Source: Oscillospiraceae bacterium (GTDB lineage: Bacteria; Bacillota; Clostridia; Oscillospirales; Ruminococcaceae). From it: a stretch of 18,712 nucleotides of DNA. The stretch covers positions 1-18,712 of the forward strand of contig JAFQND010000196.1 of NCBI GenBank assembly GCA_017396055.1, given 5' to 3'. Under the pieces are notes generated by a model. The model did no database searches and had not been told where the DNA came from. It worked only from the letters and a program-made list of their open reading frames with translations. The first letter of the stretch is position 1. Each line of letters starts with the position of its first letter. Position numbers and translations under genes: made by a program. This document shows, one piece after another, positions 5,733 through 13,213 of the stretch.

Positions 5733-7301
5733 ATGACACCCGAGATCATCCGTCTTCTGGAACTGCGTCCCGACGCAGACTTCAGAGCAATCCGCAAAGC
5801 CTATAAAAAGCGCCGCAGAGAGATCGATCCGCTGAACACGGGCGAACTCGAGCGTCTGGATGCAGCGTATGCCGAAGCGATGAAACAAAAGCGTTCCGCC
5901 GGCTATTCAGACGAGCAGATCAGTGCAATGCGTTTTCTCGGTATCGTGCCGGGATGCAGCCTTAAAACAGCTATCAAATTTGCCAGAAACAATGGGCTGG
6001 ACGAAACAGAGATCCAGACTGCCGCCGGGATCCTTGAACCGGTCATGCCGAAGGTTTCTGTGAAGGATATCGTTCTTGCTGTCCTTTGGACGGTGCTGGC
6101 ATGGCTGCCGGTACTGCTCGCCCGTCCGCTTTATCTGATGATCCAGAAAAGCGGCATTGATCTCTTCCCCGGACATTCCGACCCGGAACTGGCAGAGTGG
6201 TTTTCCGGTACACTGACCGCTTCGGTGACCGTTTCGATCCTGTTTACGATCACAGTACCGCTGCTGGCTTTCTTCCTCTGGAAAAAAGTCCGTACCCGAA
6301 AACGGCTGTTCCGGAAGCTGGGCGTCAGACCAGGAGCAGAATCACAGGTACATGATCTTTTGGCCGAACTGAACATATTCTTTTTCTGCGCCGCTCTGGC
6401 GATAAGCACTTACGGACCGGGTTTTTACCGGAATGCGGGAAATTATCTGGCCGACTACAGGGCGATGAAGAACGAAACGTACCTTTCCGCACATATTTTT
6501 ACACCGGAGTATGCCGTTAATTATTACAGCAAATTCGACATTATGGGCAGAGCGATCACCGACGGCGACGGGCTCGTTCTGGACGTCCGCGATAAACTGT
6601 ACGACAACGGAACAAACAGTTATGTCCACGAGGCGACCTATCAGTATCTGCCGCATACAAAGCTTGTGCGTGAAGTAAAGGTGGATTCCTGGCGGCTCAA
6701 TGAAGGGCGAACCAGCGGTGCAATCCCTCAGCTGAACCGGTCTCTGGAGCTGCAGTCCCTCTACTATATTCAGGTATATGATACTTCGCTTGCTGATTCC
6801 GACGATCAGAAGATCGCGACCATCTATCTGCCGGATATTTCGTTAACTCCCATCACAGGGGTACACATCACTCAATATTGCTGGTCTGACGGACAGCATA
6901 TCATGATACTGCTGTCCTGCATTGATGAAACGGTCAACGAATGGCGTACTGCCGCCCTGGTTCTGAACGAGGACGGCACCATCCTGCATCAGCATATTTT
7001 TCCGAACAAAGCAATCAGAGAAGCATTCATGATGCCCGACGGGGATGTTATCCTGTATACACATCACAGCAAAAATCCTCCGTCAAAATTTGCTTCCAAA
7101 GCGCAGGCTGTTCATCTGAGCGGCAAAGACCTGTCGCTGATCGCTGAGACAGAAAAGCCGGTATGGTTTGATCGTTACAACGAAATAGAATTCAAAAATG
7201 TCAGTGAAGACGGCATGGAAGTCACTGTCGGTTACCGTTTCCGGCACGACGATGGCTCCGAAACGCTCAGAGAGAAACAACACTTTCTCCCTCTCCCGTA
7301 A
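5733..7301 (+). CDS. Membrane protein with degenerate J-like N-terminus and external C-terminal domain
   Basis: I do not recognise this 522-residue protein as a named family. Residues 1-50 resemble a J-domain: LLELRPDADFRAIRKAYKK, a charged helix II, then ELERLDAAYAEAM as helix III. However, the Hsp70-activating HPD is replaced by IDP (31-33). Hydrophobic segments lie near 113-131, 163-183 and 213-228. The basic loop KKVRTRKRLFRKLG (184-197) between the second and third indicates cytoplasmic N-terminus and external C-terminus. The remaining 290 residues are soluble, rich in beta-type and Tyr/Asp segments; repeated strand patterns such as TAALVLNEDGTILHQHIF hint at a propeller-like fold, which is speculative. 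ATG 5733 follows AAAGGAGGG by 7 nt; the upstream extension to 5664 overlaps the PHP gene. Probably in one operon with that gene; its terminator is shared with the convergent merR-like gene. Confidence 0.75.
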   Translation: MTPEIIRLLELRPDADFRAIRKAYKKRRREIDPLNTGELERLDAAYAEAMKQKRSAGYSDEQISAMRFLGIVPGCSLKTAIKFARNNGLDETEIQTAAGILEPVMPKVSVKDIVLAVLWTVLAWLPVLLARPLYLMIQKSGIDLFPGHSDPELAEWFSGTLTASVTVSILFTITVPLLAFFLWKKVRTRKRLFRKLGVRPGAESQVHDLLAELNIFFFCAALAISTYGPGFYRNAGNYLADYRAMKNETYLSAHIFTPEYAVNYYSKFDIMGRAITDGDGLVLDVRDKLYDNGTNSYVHEATYQYLPHTKLVREVKVDSWRLNEGRTSGAIPQLNRSLELQSLYYIQVYDTSLADSDDQKIATIYLPDISLTPITGVHITQYCWSDGQHIMILLSCIDETVNEWRTAALVLNEDGTILHQHIFPNKAIREAFMMPDGDVILYTHHSKNPPSKFASKAQAVHLSGKDLSLIAETEKPVWFDRYNEIEFKNVSEDGMEVTVGYRFRHDDGSETLREKQHFLPLP

Positions 7302-7303
7302 CG

Positions 7304-7335
7304 AAAAGGCCTCTCCAAAAGGAGAGGCCTTTTTT
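7304..7335. terminator. Bidirectional terminator between convergent membrane-protein genes
   Basis: AAAAGGCCTCTCC (7304-7316) and GGAGAGGCCTTTT (7321-7333) make a perfect 13-bp stem with loop AAAA and a T6 tract on the plus strand. The minus strand also ends in a short U-run. It separates the plus-strand gene ending at 7301 from the minus-strand gene ending at 7334. Confidence 0.9.
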
Positions 7336-8314
7336 ATTTCATCTGCTCGAACACCTTATCCAGCGGCCGGATATTATATCCGCTGTAGAAACGGTCGATA
7401 TAACAGTATTTCCGGGCAAAAACAGGGTCGGTATAGAAAAGTTCCATTGCCTTTCCCGCATCGAGATAACCGTTTCCGCTCAGGATGCCGTATTCGCGCG
7501 CGGTCTTCCGCGGCACCGAACCGTGGATATTCATCCCCGCATAGGTCTCGCCGGGGATCAGGGCATCGATCATGCCGCCGGTATTCCGCTTGGTATCCAC
7601 CGGCAGATGGAAGGTATCTCCGTCTGCACATTCGGGCGGATCATCATATTTCACCACAGCATAGAAATGATATTCCCCGTCGATCTCGCCCAGCTGCAGG
7701 TCAAGCAGTTGTACATTTGTACCGACCGCGTTGGAAAAGCCGAGCATCTGACGGTCATACCAGATCTTCCGGCCGATAACTGCTCCGATCAGAACTATGA
7801 CAGCCGCGGCCAGTGCGAAAACCGCTGTTCTGATCTGTTTTTTCCGGCGGATGCGGTCGATGACAGCACCGCCGTCGGCGAATTCCTGCCGTTCTTCTTC
7901 GGTCAGTTCCTCAAACCGGGAGAAATCCGGTTCCATGTCCGGAGAGACGCCCATCTTTGCCCGCTCCAGCCGGTCGGCAAGGATCGAAAGGCTGTCGGTT
8001 CCCGGCGTTTTTGCGAGAATATCCAGGATCTCACAAATTTCTGCCCGCTCTTCATCCAGCAAAGCGCGGTGGCGGGTAAAGATCTCACTGCTCTGTCCGG
8101 GTGAGCGCAGAATGGCCGCGATATCGTCCACGGTCAGGCGAAGGCTTCTCAGCCCTGCGATCAGCATCAGACGCTGTACATCTTCCTCGGAATAGTCCCG
8201 GTAATCGTTATGATCCTTCGGGTCGGTACCCGGCGTAATAAGTCCCTTCTCTGCATAGAATCGTATGGCACGGCGGGTAAGGCCGGTACGCGTACAAACT
8301 TCTTTGATCCGCAT
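7334..8314 (-). CDS. Membrane-anchored MerR family transcriptional regulator
   Basis: This 326-residue protein begins with a MerR winged helix: MRIKEVCTRTGLTRRAIRFY, AEKGLITP, then DYRDYSEEDVQRLMLIAGLR (residues 1-57), followed by a dimerisation helix to about 105. Instead of ending with a small ligand domain, it has a charged linker (RIRRKKQIR, 154-162), a single hydrophobic segment VFALAAAVIVLIGAVIG (165-181) and a 145-residue C-terminal domain. Basic residues before the segment predict a cytoplasmic DNA-binding end and an external C-terminus that may sense a signal. Start 8314 is set by the MerR consensus and AAAGGAGAGG just upstream; the open frame up to 8563 crosses its own promoter. The promoter has a 19-bp spacer with a palindrome, so autoregulation is likely. 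Effector and other targets are unknown. Confidence 0.85.
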   Translation of the reverse strand: MRIKEVCTRTGLTRRAIRFYAEKGLITPGTDPKDHNDYRDYSEEDVQRLMLIAGLRSLRLTVDDIAAILRSPGQSSEIFTRHRALLDEERAEICEILDILAKTPGTDSLSILADRLERAKMGVSPDMEPDFSRFEELTEEERQEFADGGAVIDRIRRKKQIRTAVFALAAAVIVLIGAVIGRKIWYDRQMLGFSNAVGTNVQLLDLQLGEIDGEYHFYAVVKYDDPPECADGDTFHLPVDTKRNTGGMIDALIPGETYAGMNIHGSVPRKTAREYGILSGNGYLDAGKAMELFYTDPVFARKYCYIDRFYSGYNIRPLDKVFEQMK

Positions 8315-8343
8315 GGCTTTCCTCTCCTTTCTGATCTGACCCA

Positions 8344-8374
8344 AGTATAAACCGTTCCCCAGGGGAACAGTCAA
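8344..8374 (-). promoter_or_regulatory. MerR-type promoter with 19-bp spacer and internal operator
   Basis: On the minus strand TTGACT (8369-8374) and TATACT (8344-8349) are 19 bp apart, the over-long spacing typical of MerR-activated promoters. The spacer contains the palindrome GTTCCCC-A/T-GGGGAAC (8354-8368). It lies about 30 bases upstream of the merR-like start codon, so the protein most likely binds here and untwists its own promoter. Confidence 0.8.
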
Positions 8375-8384
8375 GAGTTTTTTG

Positions 8385-8425
8385 AAAAAAAGTAAAAAAG
8401 CGGCATATTCTACAGAACATGCCGC
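8385..8425 (-). terminator. Minus-strand intrinsic terminator upstream of merR promoter
   Basis: On the minus strand GCGGCATGTTC pairs with GAATATGCCGC (11 bp, loop TGTA) and is followed by TTTTTTACTTTTTTT. One pair is G-U when read on the minus strand but would be an A-C mismatch on the plus strand, which supports the minus direction. It implies a transcript from the 8430-8640 region that ends just before the merR-like gene's own promoter. Confidence 0.8.
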
Positions 8426-8613
8426 CGCAAACGGACCGGCTGCATCCATTTGTGCTGCTTCGGGCTGTTCACGGACCACAAACTGCCACCCGTCGCTGCC
8501 GGTCCGGGATTTTCCCCTCCGTTTATCATATGCGGCAGCGGGATTTCTGCCACTTTCCTCCACCGGATGAAATTGACTGTTAATTCATAAATTACCGGTT
8601 GCACAAAGCGTCG
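8385..8613 (-). ncRNA. Candidate structured non-coding RNA or leader
   Basis: The 396-base gap between the merR-like gene and lon has no convincing gene but much pairing potential on the minus strand: GTGGCAG/CTGCCGC (8547-8553 with 8532-8538), GGGA/TCCC (8513-8516 with 8506-8509), a 9-bp stem CGGACCGGC/GCCGGTCCG (8498-8506 with 8432-8440) enclosing TTTGTG/CACAAA (8477-8482 with 8449-8454), and the intrinsic terminator. Two G-U pairs fit only the minus strand. A possible minus-strand promoter is TATACT (8620-8625), overlapping the lon -10, with TTGATA at a short 15-bp spacing. I match it to no known RNA class. An alternative is a small ORF (8410-8604, GTG start, 64 codons) ending inside the terminator stem, but it has no good ribosome binding site. 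Confidence 0.35.
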
Positions 8614-8627
8614 AAATCAAGTATAAT
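8599..8627 (+). promoter_or_regulatory. lon-engB-lysA promoter
   Basis: TTGCAC (8599-8604) and TATAAT (8622-8627) are separated by 17 bp. Start near 8634 gives a leader of about 77 nt. I see no CtsR, HrcA/CIRCE or LexA site around it, so heat-shock control of lon is not evident here. Confidence 0.8.
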
Positions 8628-8646
8628 AGGTATGATTATCTATCAA

Positions 8647-8691
8647 AAAAGGAACCCCTTTTAAATACAGAGATAGATCGGGCAAAAGCCC
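8647..8691 (+). other. Two small hairpins in the lon leader
   Basis: AAAAGG/CCTTTT (8647-8652 with 8657-8662, loop AACC) and GGGC/GCCC (8680-8683 with 8688-8691, loop AAAA) lie in the transcribed leader. The second ends three bases before the AAAGGAG ribosome binding site (8694-8700) and leaves it free. They may stabilise the 5' end; no regulatory switch is apparent. Confidence 0.4.
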
Positions 8692-8710
8692 CGAAAGGAG
8701 CAGGTGACTC

Positions 8711-11137
8711 ATGTCTAATGAAGGAAAGAAAACTGTCGTCTCCCTGCCCGCTGTTGCCATGCGCGGCATCGTCATGTTCCCATCTATGACCCTGCATTTC
8801 GATGTAGGCCGGGAAAAGTCGATCCGCGCCATCAGAAAGGCACTGGAAGGCGATAAAAAGATCTTTCTGGCAGCCCAGAAAGATTTTACCGTAGAAGAAC
8901 CCAAACGTGAAGATATCTTTGATATCGGCGTTGTCGCAAAGGTCGTACAGGTGCTGGGAAACGGTAAAAACACCGTTCGCATCATGGTGGAAGGCCTTTA
9001 CAAAGCGTCTCTGACCGACTGTGATACCGAAGGCGAATATCTGGTCGCCACAGTCCGCAAAGTAAGCGAAGAAACCGATATGGGCGATCTTCCCCCCGAT
9101 GCACAGGAAGCACTGATGCGCTCGGTCGCTGTCAGCTTCCAGGATTACTGTGAACTGGTCCCCAACATGCCCCAGGAGATCCAGAACACCGTTCTCTCTC
9201 AGAAAACTCCCTATGAAATGTTTACCCGCATCGCCCACAACCTCTTCTTCCCTGTGGAAGAAAAACAGGCGCTGCTGGAAGAAAACGAACTTGTCACCCG
9301 GATGCAGATGCTCGTCGAGATCCTGCAGCATGAGATCGCAGTTCTCGGCTGGGAAAAGGACATCTATGATCAGGTCAAAGATGTCATGGACAAAAACCAG
9401 CGGGATTATTTCCTGCGTGAGCAGATGCGCGTCATCTCCGAAGAGCTGGGCGAAGGTGACAACCCCATGGAAGAATCCATGGACTATGCCGATGAGATCC
9501 AGGCTATCCAGAACATGTCGCCCGAGATCAAGGAAAAACTGCTCAGAGAATGTGACCGCCTTTACCGCACTCCCCCTCAGGCACAGGAAGGTCAGATCAT
9601 CCGCAACCATATCGAGACCTGTATCGAGCTGCCCTGGGACAAAAAGACCGAGGACATCAACGACGTCAAAAGAGCCCAGAAGATCCTTGACCGCGACCAT
9701 TACGGCATGGACAAGGTGAAAAAGCGCATCCTCGAATCCATTGCTGTGCGCAAGCTCGCTCCCGATATCAAGGGACAGATTCTCTGTCTCGCAGGCCCTC
9801 CCGGTGTCGGCAAGACCTCTGTCGCCAAATCCATTGCCGAGGCGCTCGGCCGCAAATATGTCCGCGTTTCGCTGGGCGGTGTCCGTGACGAGGCTGAGAT
9901 CCGCGGTCACAGAAAGACCTATCTGGGCTCCATGCCCGGCCGCATTATCAACGCCATGAAACAGGCAGGCTCCCGCAACCCCCTGATCCTTCTGGACGAG
10001 ATCGACAAGATGAGCAGCGACTATAAAGGCGACCCCAGCTCCGCCATGCTGGAAGTACTGGATTCGGAGCAGAACGTGGCCTTCCGCGACCATTATCTGG
10101 AGATCCCCTTCGACCTGAGCGAAGTTCTCTTTATCACCACCGCCAACGATGTCTCGATGATCCCTTCCCCTCTGCTGGACCGCATGGAGCTGATCGAGAT
10201 GGGCAGCTATACCCGCGAGGAAAAGTTTAATATTGCCAAGCGCCATCTCGTCCCCAAACAGATGAAGCGCCACGGCCTTGCAAAAGAACAGCTCAAGTTC
10301 AATAAAGCCGGTCTTCTGGCCCTGATCGACGGCTATACCCGTGAGGCAGGCGTCCGCAACCTGGAACGTGAGATCGCTTCTATCTGCCGCAAGACTGCCA
10401 AGATGATCGTCTCCGACGAGGCAGAAAGTTTCTCTGTCACCGACAAGTCCCTGGCCACTCTCATGGGTGCCCCCCGCTTTATCGACGAACAGCTGCGAAA
10501 AGAGAACGAGATCGGTGTGGTCAACGGCCTCGCATGGACCGCTGTCGGCGGTGACATCATGGAGATCGAAGCCATCGTCCTCGACGGCAGCGGCAAAGTA
10601 CAGACCACCGGTCAGCTGGGCAGCGTCATGACCGAATCGGCTCAGATCGCCGTCAGCTATGTCCGCAGCATCTGTGCGGAATATAACATCGCACCCGATT
10701 TCTATAAGACCAAGGATATCCACATCCATGCTCCCGAAGGCGCCGTACCCAAAGACGGTCCTTCTGCAGGCGTAACAATGGTCACCTGTGTGGTCTCTGC
10801 CCTCAGCGGCATGCCCGTCCGCAAAGATGTGGCCATGACCGGTGAAGTTACCCTCCGCGGCAGAGTACTGCCCATCGGCGGTCTGAAAGAGAAATCGATG
10901 GCCGCTTACCGCATGGGCATCCGCACCGTCTTCATCCCCGATCAGAACCGCAAGGATCTGGAAGAGGTGGATCCCGTGGTCAAGGAGCACGTTACCTTTG
11001 TACCGGTCAAACACGTTTCTGAGATCCTCGGCCAAGTGCTGATCCGTCCGGCTGCAAAGCCCGAAAAAGCCGCTCCCGTTCTGCCTCCCATGAGCGATCC
11101 CCATTCCAAGGATGCTCCCACTGCTCTGAGACAGTGA
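8711..11137 (+). CDS. lon: ATP-dependent protease LonA
   Basis: This 808-residue protein is a full-length LonA serine protease, a cytoplasmic hexamer that unfolds and degrades damaged and regulatory proteins. In order: an N-terminal substrate-recognition domain starting [16 protein letters not shown], a coiled-coil region (about 190-300), an AAA+ module with Walker A GPPGVGKT (362-369) and Walker [11 protein letters not shown], then the protease domain with PKDGPSAG (catalytic S685) and GGLKEK (catalytic K728). The 43-residue spacing of the dyad equals that in E. coli Lon. ATG 8711 follows AAAGGAG by 10 nt. It heads an operon with engB, 12 bases downstream, an arrangement also known in B. subtilis (lonA-ysxC). 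The C-terminal 30 residues, rich in Ala/Pro/Lys, extend beyond the usual end. No key residue is missing. Confidence 0.97.
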   Translation: MSNEGKKTVVSLPAVAMRGIVMFPSMTLHFDVGREKSIRAIRKALEGDKKIFLAAQKDFTVEEPKREDIFDIGVVAKVVQVLGNGKNTVRIMVEGLYKASLTDCDTEGEYLVATVRKVSEETDMGDLPPDAQEALMRSVAVSFQDYCELVPNMPQEIQNTVLSQKTPYEMFTRIAHNLFFPVEEKQALLEENELVTRMQMLVEILQHEIAVLGWEKDIYDQVKDVMDKNQRDYFLREQMRVISEELGEGDNPMEESMDYADEIQAIQNMSPEIKEKLLRECDRLYRTPPQAQEGQIIRNHIETCIELPWDKKTEDINDVKRAQKILDRDHYGMDKVKKRILESIAVRKLAPDIKGQILCLAGPPGVGKTSVAKSIAEALGRKYVRVSLGGVRDEAEIRGHRKTYLGSMPGRIINAMKQAGSRNPLILLDEIDKMSSDYKGDPSSAMLEVLDSEQNVAFRDHYLEIPFDLSEVLFITTANDVSMIPSPLLDRMELIEMGSYTREEKFNIAKRHLVPKQMKRHGLAKEQLKFNKAGLLALIDGYTREAGVRNLEREIASICRKTAKMIVSDEAESFSVTDKSLATLMGAPRFIDEQLRKENEIGVVNGLAWTAVGGDIMEIEAIVLDGSGKVQTTGQLGSVMTESAQIAVSYVRSICAEYNIAPDFYKTKDIHIHAPEGAVPKDGPSAGVTMVTCVVSALSGMPVRKDVAMTGEVTLRGRVLPIGGLKEKSMAAYRMGIRTVFIPDQNRKDLEEVDPVVKEHVTFVPVKHVSEILGQVLIRPAAKPEKAAPVLPPMSDPHSKDAPTALRQ

Positions 11138-11149
11138 GAAAGGACCTCC

Positions 11150-11803
11150 ATGAACTATCATAACGTATCGTTTCTGGCTTCTTACGGCCTGAAGGCACAG
11201 CTGCCGCCCTCCAAGCGGCCTGAGATCGCCTTTGCAGGGCGCTCCAACGTGGGCAAATCCTCGCTGATCAACAAACTGCTGGGCAGAAAAGCCATCGCCC
11301 GCGTCAGCTCGGTACCCGGCAAGACCGCAACGATCAATTTCTTCGATCTCGATAAAAAGCTGCACCTGGTCGACCTGCCCGGCTATGGTTATGCAAAAGT
11401 CGGCCATTCGGAAAAACTCCGCTGGGCAGAGCTGATTGAGGGATATCTTAACGATGATGAGCGCGATCTGGCACTGGTCGTGCTGCTGATCGACATGCGT
11501 CATCCCGCCACCAAGCTGGATCTGGACATGGTCAATTTCCTTCTGGAAAAAGAGCTGCCCTTTATCATCGTCATGACCAAAGCCGACAAGCTGAACAAGA
11601 CCCAGTACAATCAGCGGCTGGCTGCAGCTGCCGATGAGATCCCCGAGGCAGATCAGATCATGATGATCCCCTTCTCTTCCGAAACGGGACAGGGCGTGGA
11701 CGAGCTGCGCGGCGTACTGGAAGAACTGTACGAATACTACGAGGAACAGGACAGACTCGCAGAAGAGGAAAGTGAAGAAACAGAAGGACTTTCCGAAGAG
11801 TGA
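11150..11803 (+). CDS. engB: Ribosome biogenesis GTPase YsxC/EngB
   Basis: This 217-residue protein is a TRAFAC-class GTPase of the EngB/YihA/YsxC family, needed for late assembly of the 50S ribosomal subunit. Seen directly: G1 GRSNVGKS (30-37), the G2 region VSSVPGKTATINFF, G3 DLPGYGYAKV (75-84), and G4 TKAD (143-146), with SSETGQGV as the G5 region near 184. These are the family's diagnostic variants. The last 25 residues form an unusually acidic Glu-rich tail beyond the GTPase core. AAAGGA lies 5 nt before ATG 11150 and the gene starts 12 bases after lon stops, so the two share a message. lysA follows after only 13 bases, with no terminator between. Confidence 0.95.
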   Translation: MNYHNVSFLASYGLKAQLPPSKRPEIAFAGRSNVGKSSLINKLLGRKAIARVSSVPGKTATINFFDLDKKLHLVDLPGYGYAKVGHSEKLRWAELIEGYLNDDERDLALVVLLIDMRHPATKLDLDMVNFLLEKELPFIIVMTKADKLNKTQYNQRLAAAADEIPEADQIMMIPFSSETGQGVDELRGVLEELYEYYEEQDRLAEEESEETEGLSEE

Positions 11804-11816
11804 AAGGTTGAAGGAT

Positions 11817-13109
11817 ATGAACAAGAGATTTGAGGTCTCTTCCGAAGGACACCTCATGCTCGGCGGCTGTGATGCTGTCGAACTGACAAAAACCTATGGA
11901 ACACCTCTTTATGTCATGGACGAGCAGAAGGTCCGCGACGCCATGCGGGCTTACCGCAGTTCGATGGAAAAATACTACGGCGGAAACGGCCTGATCTGCT
12001 ATGCATCCAAGGCATTTGCCTGTAAAGAGATGTACCGTATCGCAAACGAGGAAGGACTTGGTGTAGACGTGGTGTCAGGCGGCGAGCTGTACACCGCGCT
12101 GAGCGTTGGTTTCCCCGCTGAAAAAATCGGCTTCCACGGCAATAACAAACTCCCCGCCGAGATCCGCATGGCACTGGAAAACGATGTTGGCCGGATCATT
12201 GTCGACGGTCTGGGCGAGCTGGAACTGGTTGACCGCATTGCCGGAGATCTGGGCGTTACCGCCAACATCATCCTGCGTATCACCCCCGGTGTCGATGCGC
12301 ACACCCATGACTTTATCCGCACCGGTCAGATCGACTCGAAATTCGGTCTTGCGCTGGAAACGGGTGCCGCCATGGAAGGTGTCAAAGCTGCTCTCAAAGC
12401 CAAAAACATCTGCCTGAAAGGTCTTGATTGTCACATCGGCTCTCAGATCATGGACGTGGAGCCCTTTGTCCACACCGGCGAGATCATGATGCAGTTTATT
12501 CTCGATATCAAAAACGAGACCGGTGTCGAAATGGAAGAGCTTGACCTGGGCGGCGGCTTTGGTATCCGCTATGTGGGCTCGGACGACCCCGTTCCCTATG
12601 ACAGCTATATGGAGGCTGTTTCGGAGGGCATCAAAGCCTTTGCAGATAAGCACGGTCTGAAGACTCCCTTTATCTTTATGGAGCCCGGCCGTTCCATCGT
12701 CGGCGAAGCCGGCACCACCCTCTATACTGTCGGTGCCATCAAAGAGATCCCCGGTGTGCGCACCTATGTTTCCATCGACGGCGGCATGAGCGACAACCCC
12801 CGCTATGCTCTCTATCAGGCAAAATACGATTTCCTGCTGGCGGAAAAGGCCGACGCCCCCGCTGACAGTATCGTTACCGTGGCAGGCAAATGCTGCGAAA
12901 GCGGCGACCTGCTGGGCGAGCATGTGAAGATGCCCATGCCCAAAACCGGCGATATTCTGGCGGTACTGTCCACCGGTGCCTATAACTATTCGATGGCATC
13001 CAACTATAACCGCAACCCCATTCCCCCTGTGGTCATGGTCAGAGACGGCGCTTCCCGCGTCATCGTCAAAGGTCAGACCTATGAGGATATGGCAAGATTC
13101 GACGTATAA
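11817..13109 (+). CDS. lysA: Diaminopimelate decarboxylase
   Basis: This 430-residue protein is a fold-type III PLP decarboxylase that turns meso-diaminopimelate into lysine, the last step of lysine biosynthesis. Visible features: the PLP lysine in CYASKAFA (K65), the HIGSQI motif, the glycine loop DLGGGFGIRY, EPGRSIVGEAGT, and the active-site CCESGD near the C-terminus contributed across the dimer. Start 11817 is chosen because GAAAGG sits 9 nt upstream and the residues after it fit the family; the frame is open back to a GTG at 11772, but that part overlaps the end of engB in another frame and encodes no conserved sequence. It lies 13 bases after engB without its own promoter, so it depends on the lon promoter. 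A clean terminator follows the stop. Confidence 0.95.
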   Translation: MNKRFEVSSEGHLMLGGCDAVELTKTYGTPLYVMDEQKVRDAMRAYRSSMEKYYGGNGLICYASKAFACKEMYRIANEEGLGVDVVSGGELYTALSVGFPAEKIGFHGNNKLPAEIRMALENDVGRIIVDGLGELELVDRIAGDLGVTANIILRITPGVDAHTHDFIRTGQIDSKFGLALETGAAMEGVKAALKAKNICLKGLDCHIGSQIMDVEPFVHTGEIMMQFILDIKNETGVEMEELDLGGGFGIRYVGSDDPVPYDSYMEAVSEGIKAFADKHGLKTPFIFMEPGRSIVGEAGTTLYTVGAIKEIPGVRTYVSIDGGMSDNPRYALYQAKYDFLLAEKADAPADSIVTVAGKCCESGDLLGEHVKMPMPKTGDILAVLSTGAYNYSMASNYNRNPIPPVVMVRDGASRVIVKGQTYEDMARFDV

Positions 13110-13116
13110 CCGAAAG

Positions 13117-13145
13117 ACCGGTTCCCGGAAGGGAGCCGGTTTTTT
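13117..13145 (+). terminator. lysA (lon operon) terminator
   Basis: ACCGGTTCCC (13117-13126) pairs with GGGAGCCGGT (13131-13140) through one G-U pair around a GGAA tetraloop, followed by a T6 tract. Confidence 0.9.
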
Positions 13146-13146
13146 C

Positions 13147-13176
13147 TTGACAGGGAAAAATACCGCGTGATATGAT
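13147..13176 (+). promoter_or_regulatory. Promoter of the small secreted protein gene
   Basis: Consensus TTGACA (13147-13152) and TATGAT (13171-13176) are 18 bp apart; the bases TGA just before the -10 make it an extended -10. It begins two bases after the preceding terminator's T-tract. Confidence 0.8.
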
Positions 13177-13213
13177 GGAGATGAAAGGATTCTGTCCAGA
13201 GGAGGTAGATGGC

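Noticed and set aside
7198..7779. 193-codon plus-strand ORF across the convergent terminator
   Set aside because: It crosses a strong bidirectional terminator and opposes the merR-like gene; its Arg/Ser/Pro-rich product looks like a shadow frame.
8315..8563. N-terminal extension of the merR-like protein
   Set aside because: The extension would be translated through the gene's own promoter and an upstream terminator; the MerR fold begins at residue 1 of the shorter form, which has an ideal ribosome binding site.
8426..8605. FMN-riboswitch-like stretch (minus strand AAAATCCCGGACCGGC)
   Set aside because: It recalls the GAAATTCCCGACCGGCGGT part of the FMN aptamer, but the second conserved half (AGTC-GGATG-GAGAA) is missing and no riboflavin gene lies downstream.
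8636..11857. 1073-codon open frame on the minus strand opposite lon and engB
   Set aside because: It is codon-aligned with lon and engB, so it stays open simply because TTA, CTA and TCA codons are avoided in these genes. Its protein is rich in unlikely runs of Phe, His and Asp, has no domain, and lon/engB are certain.
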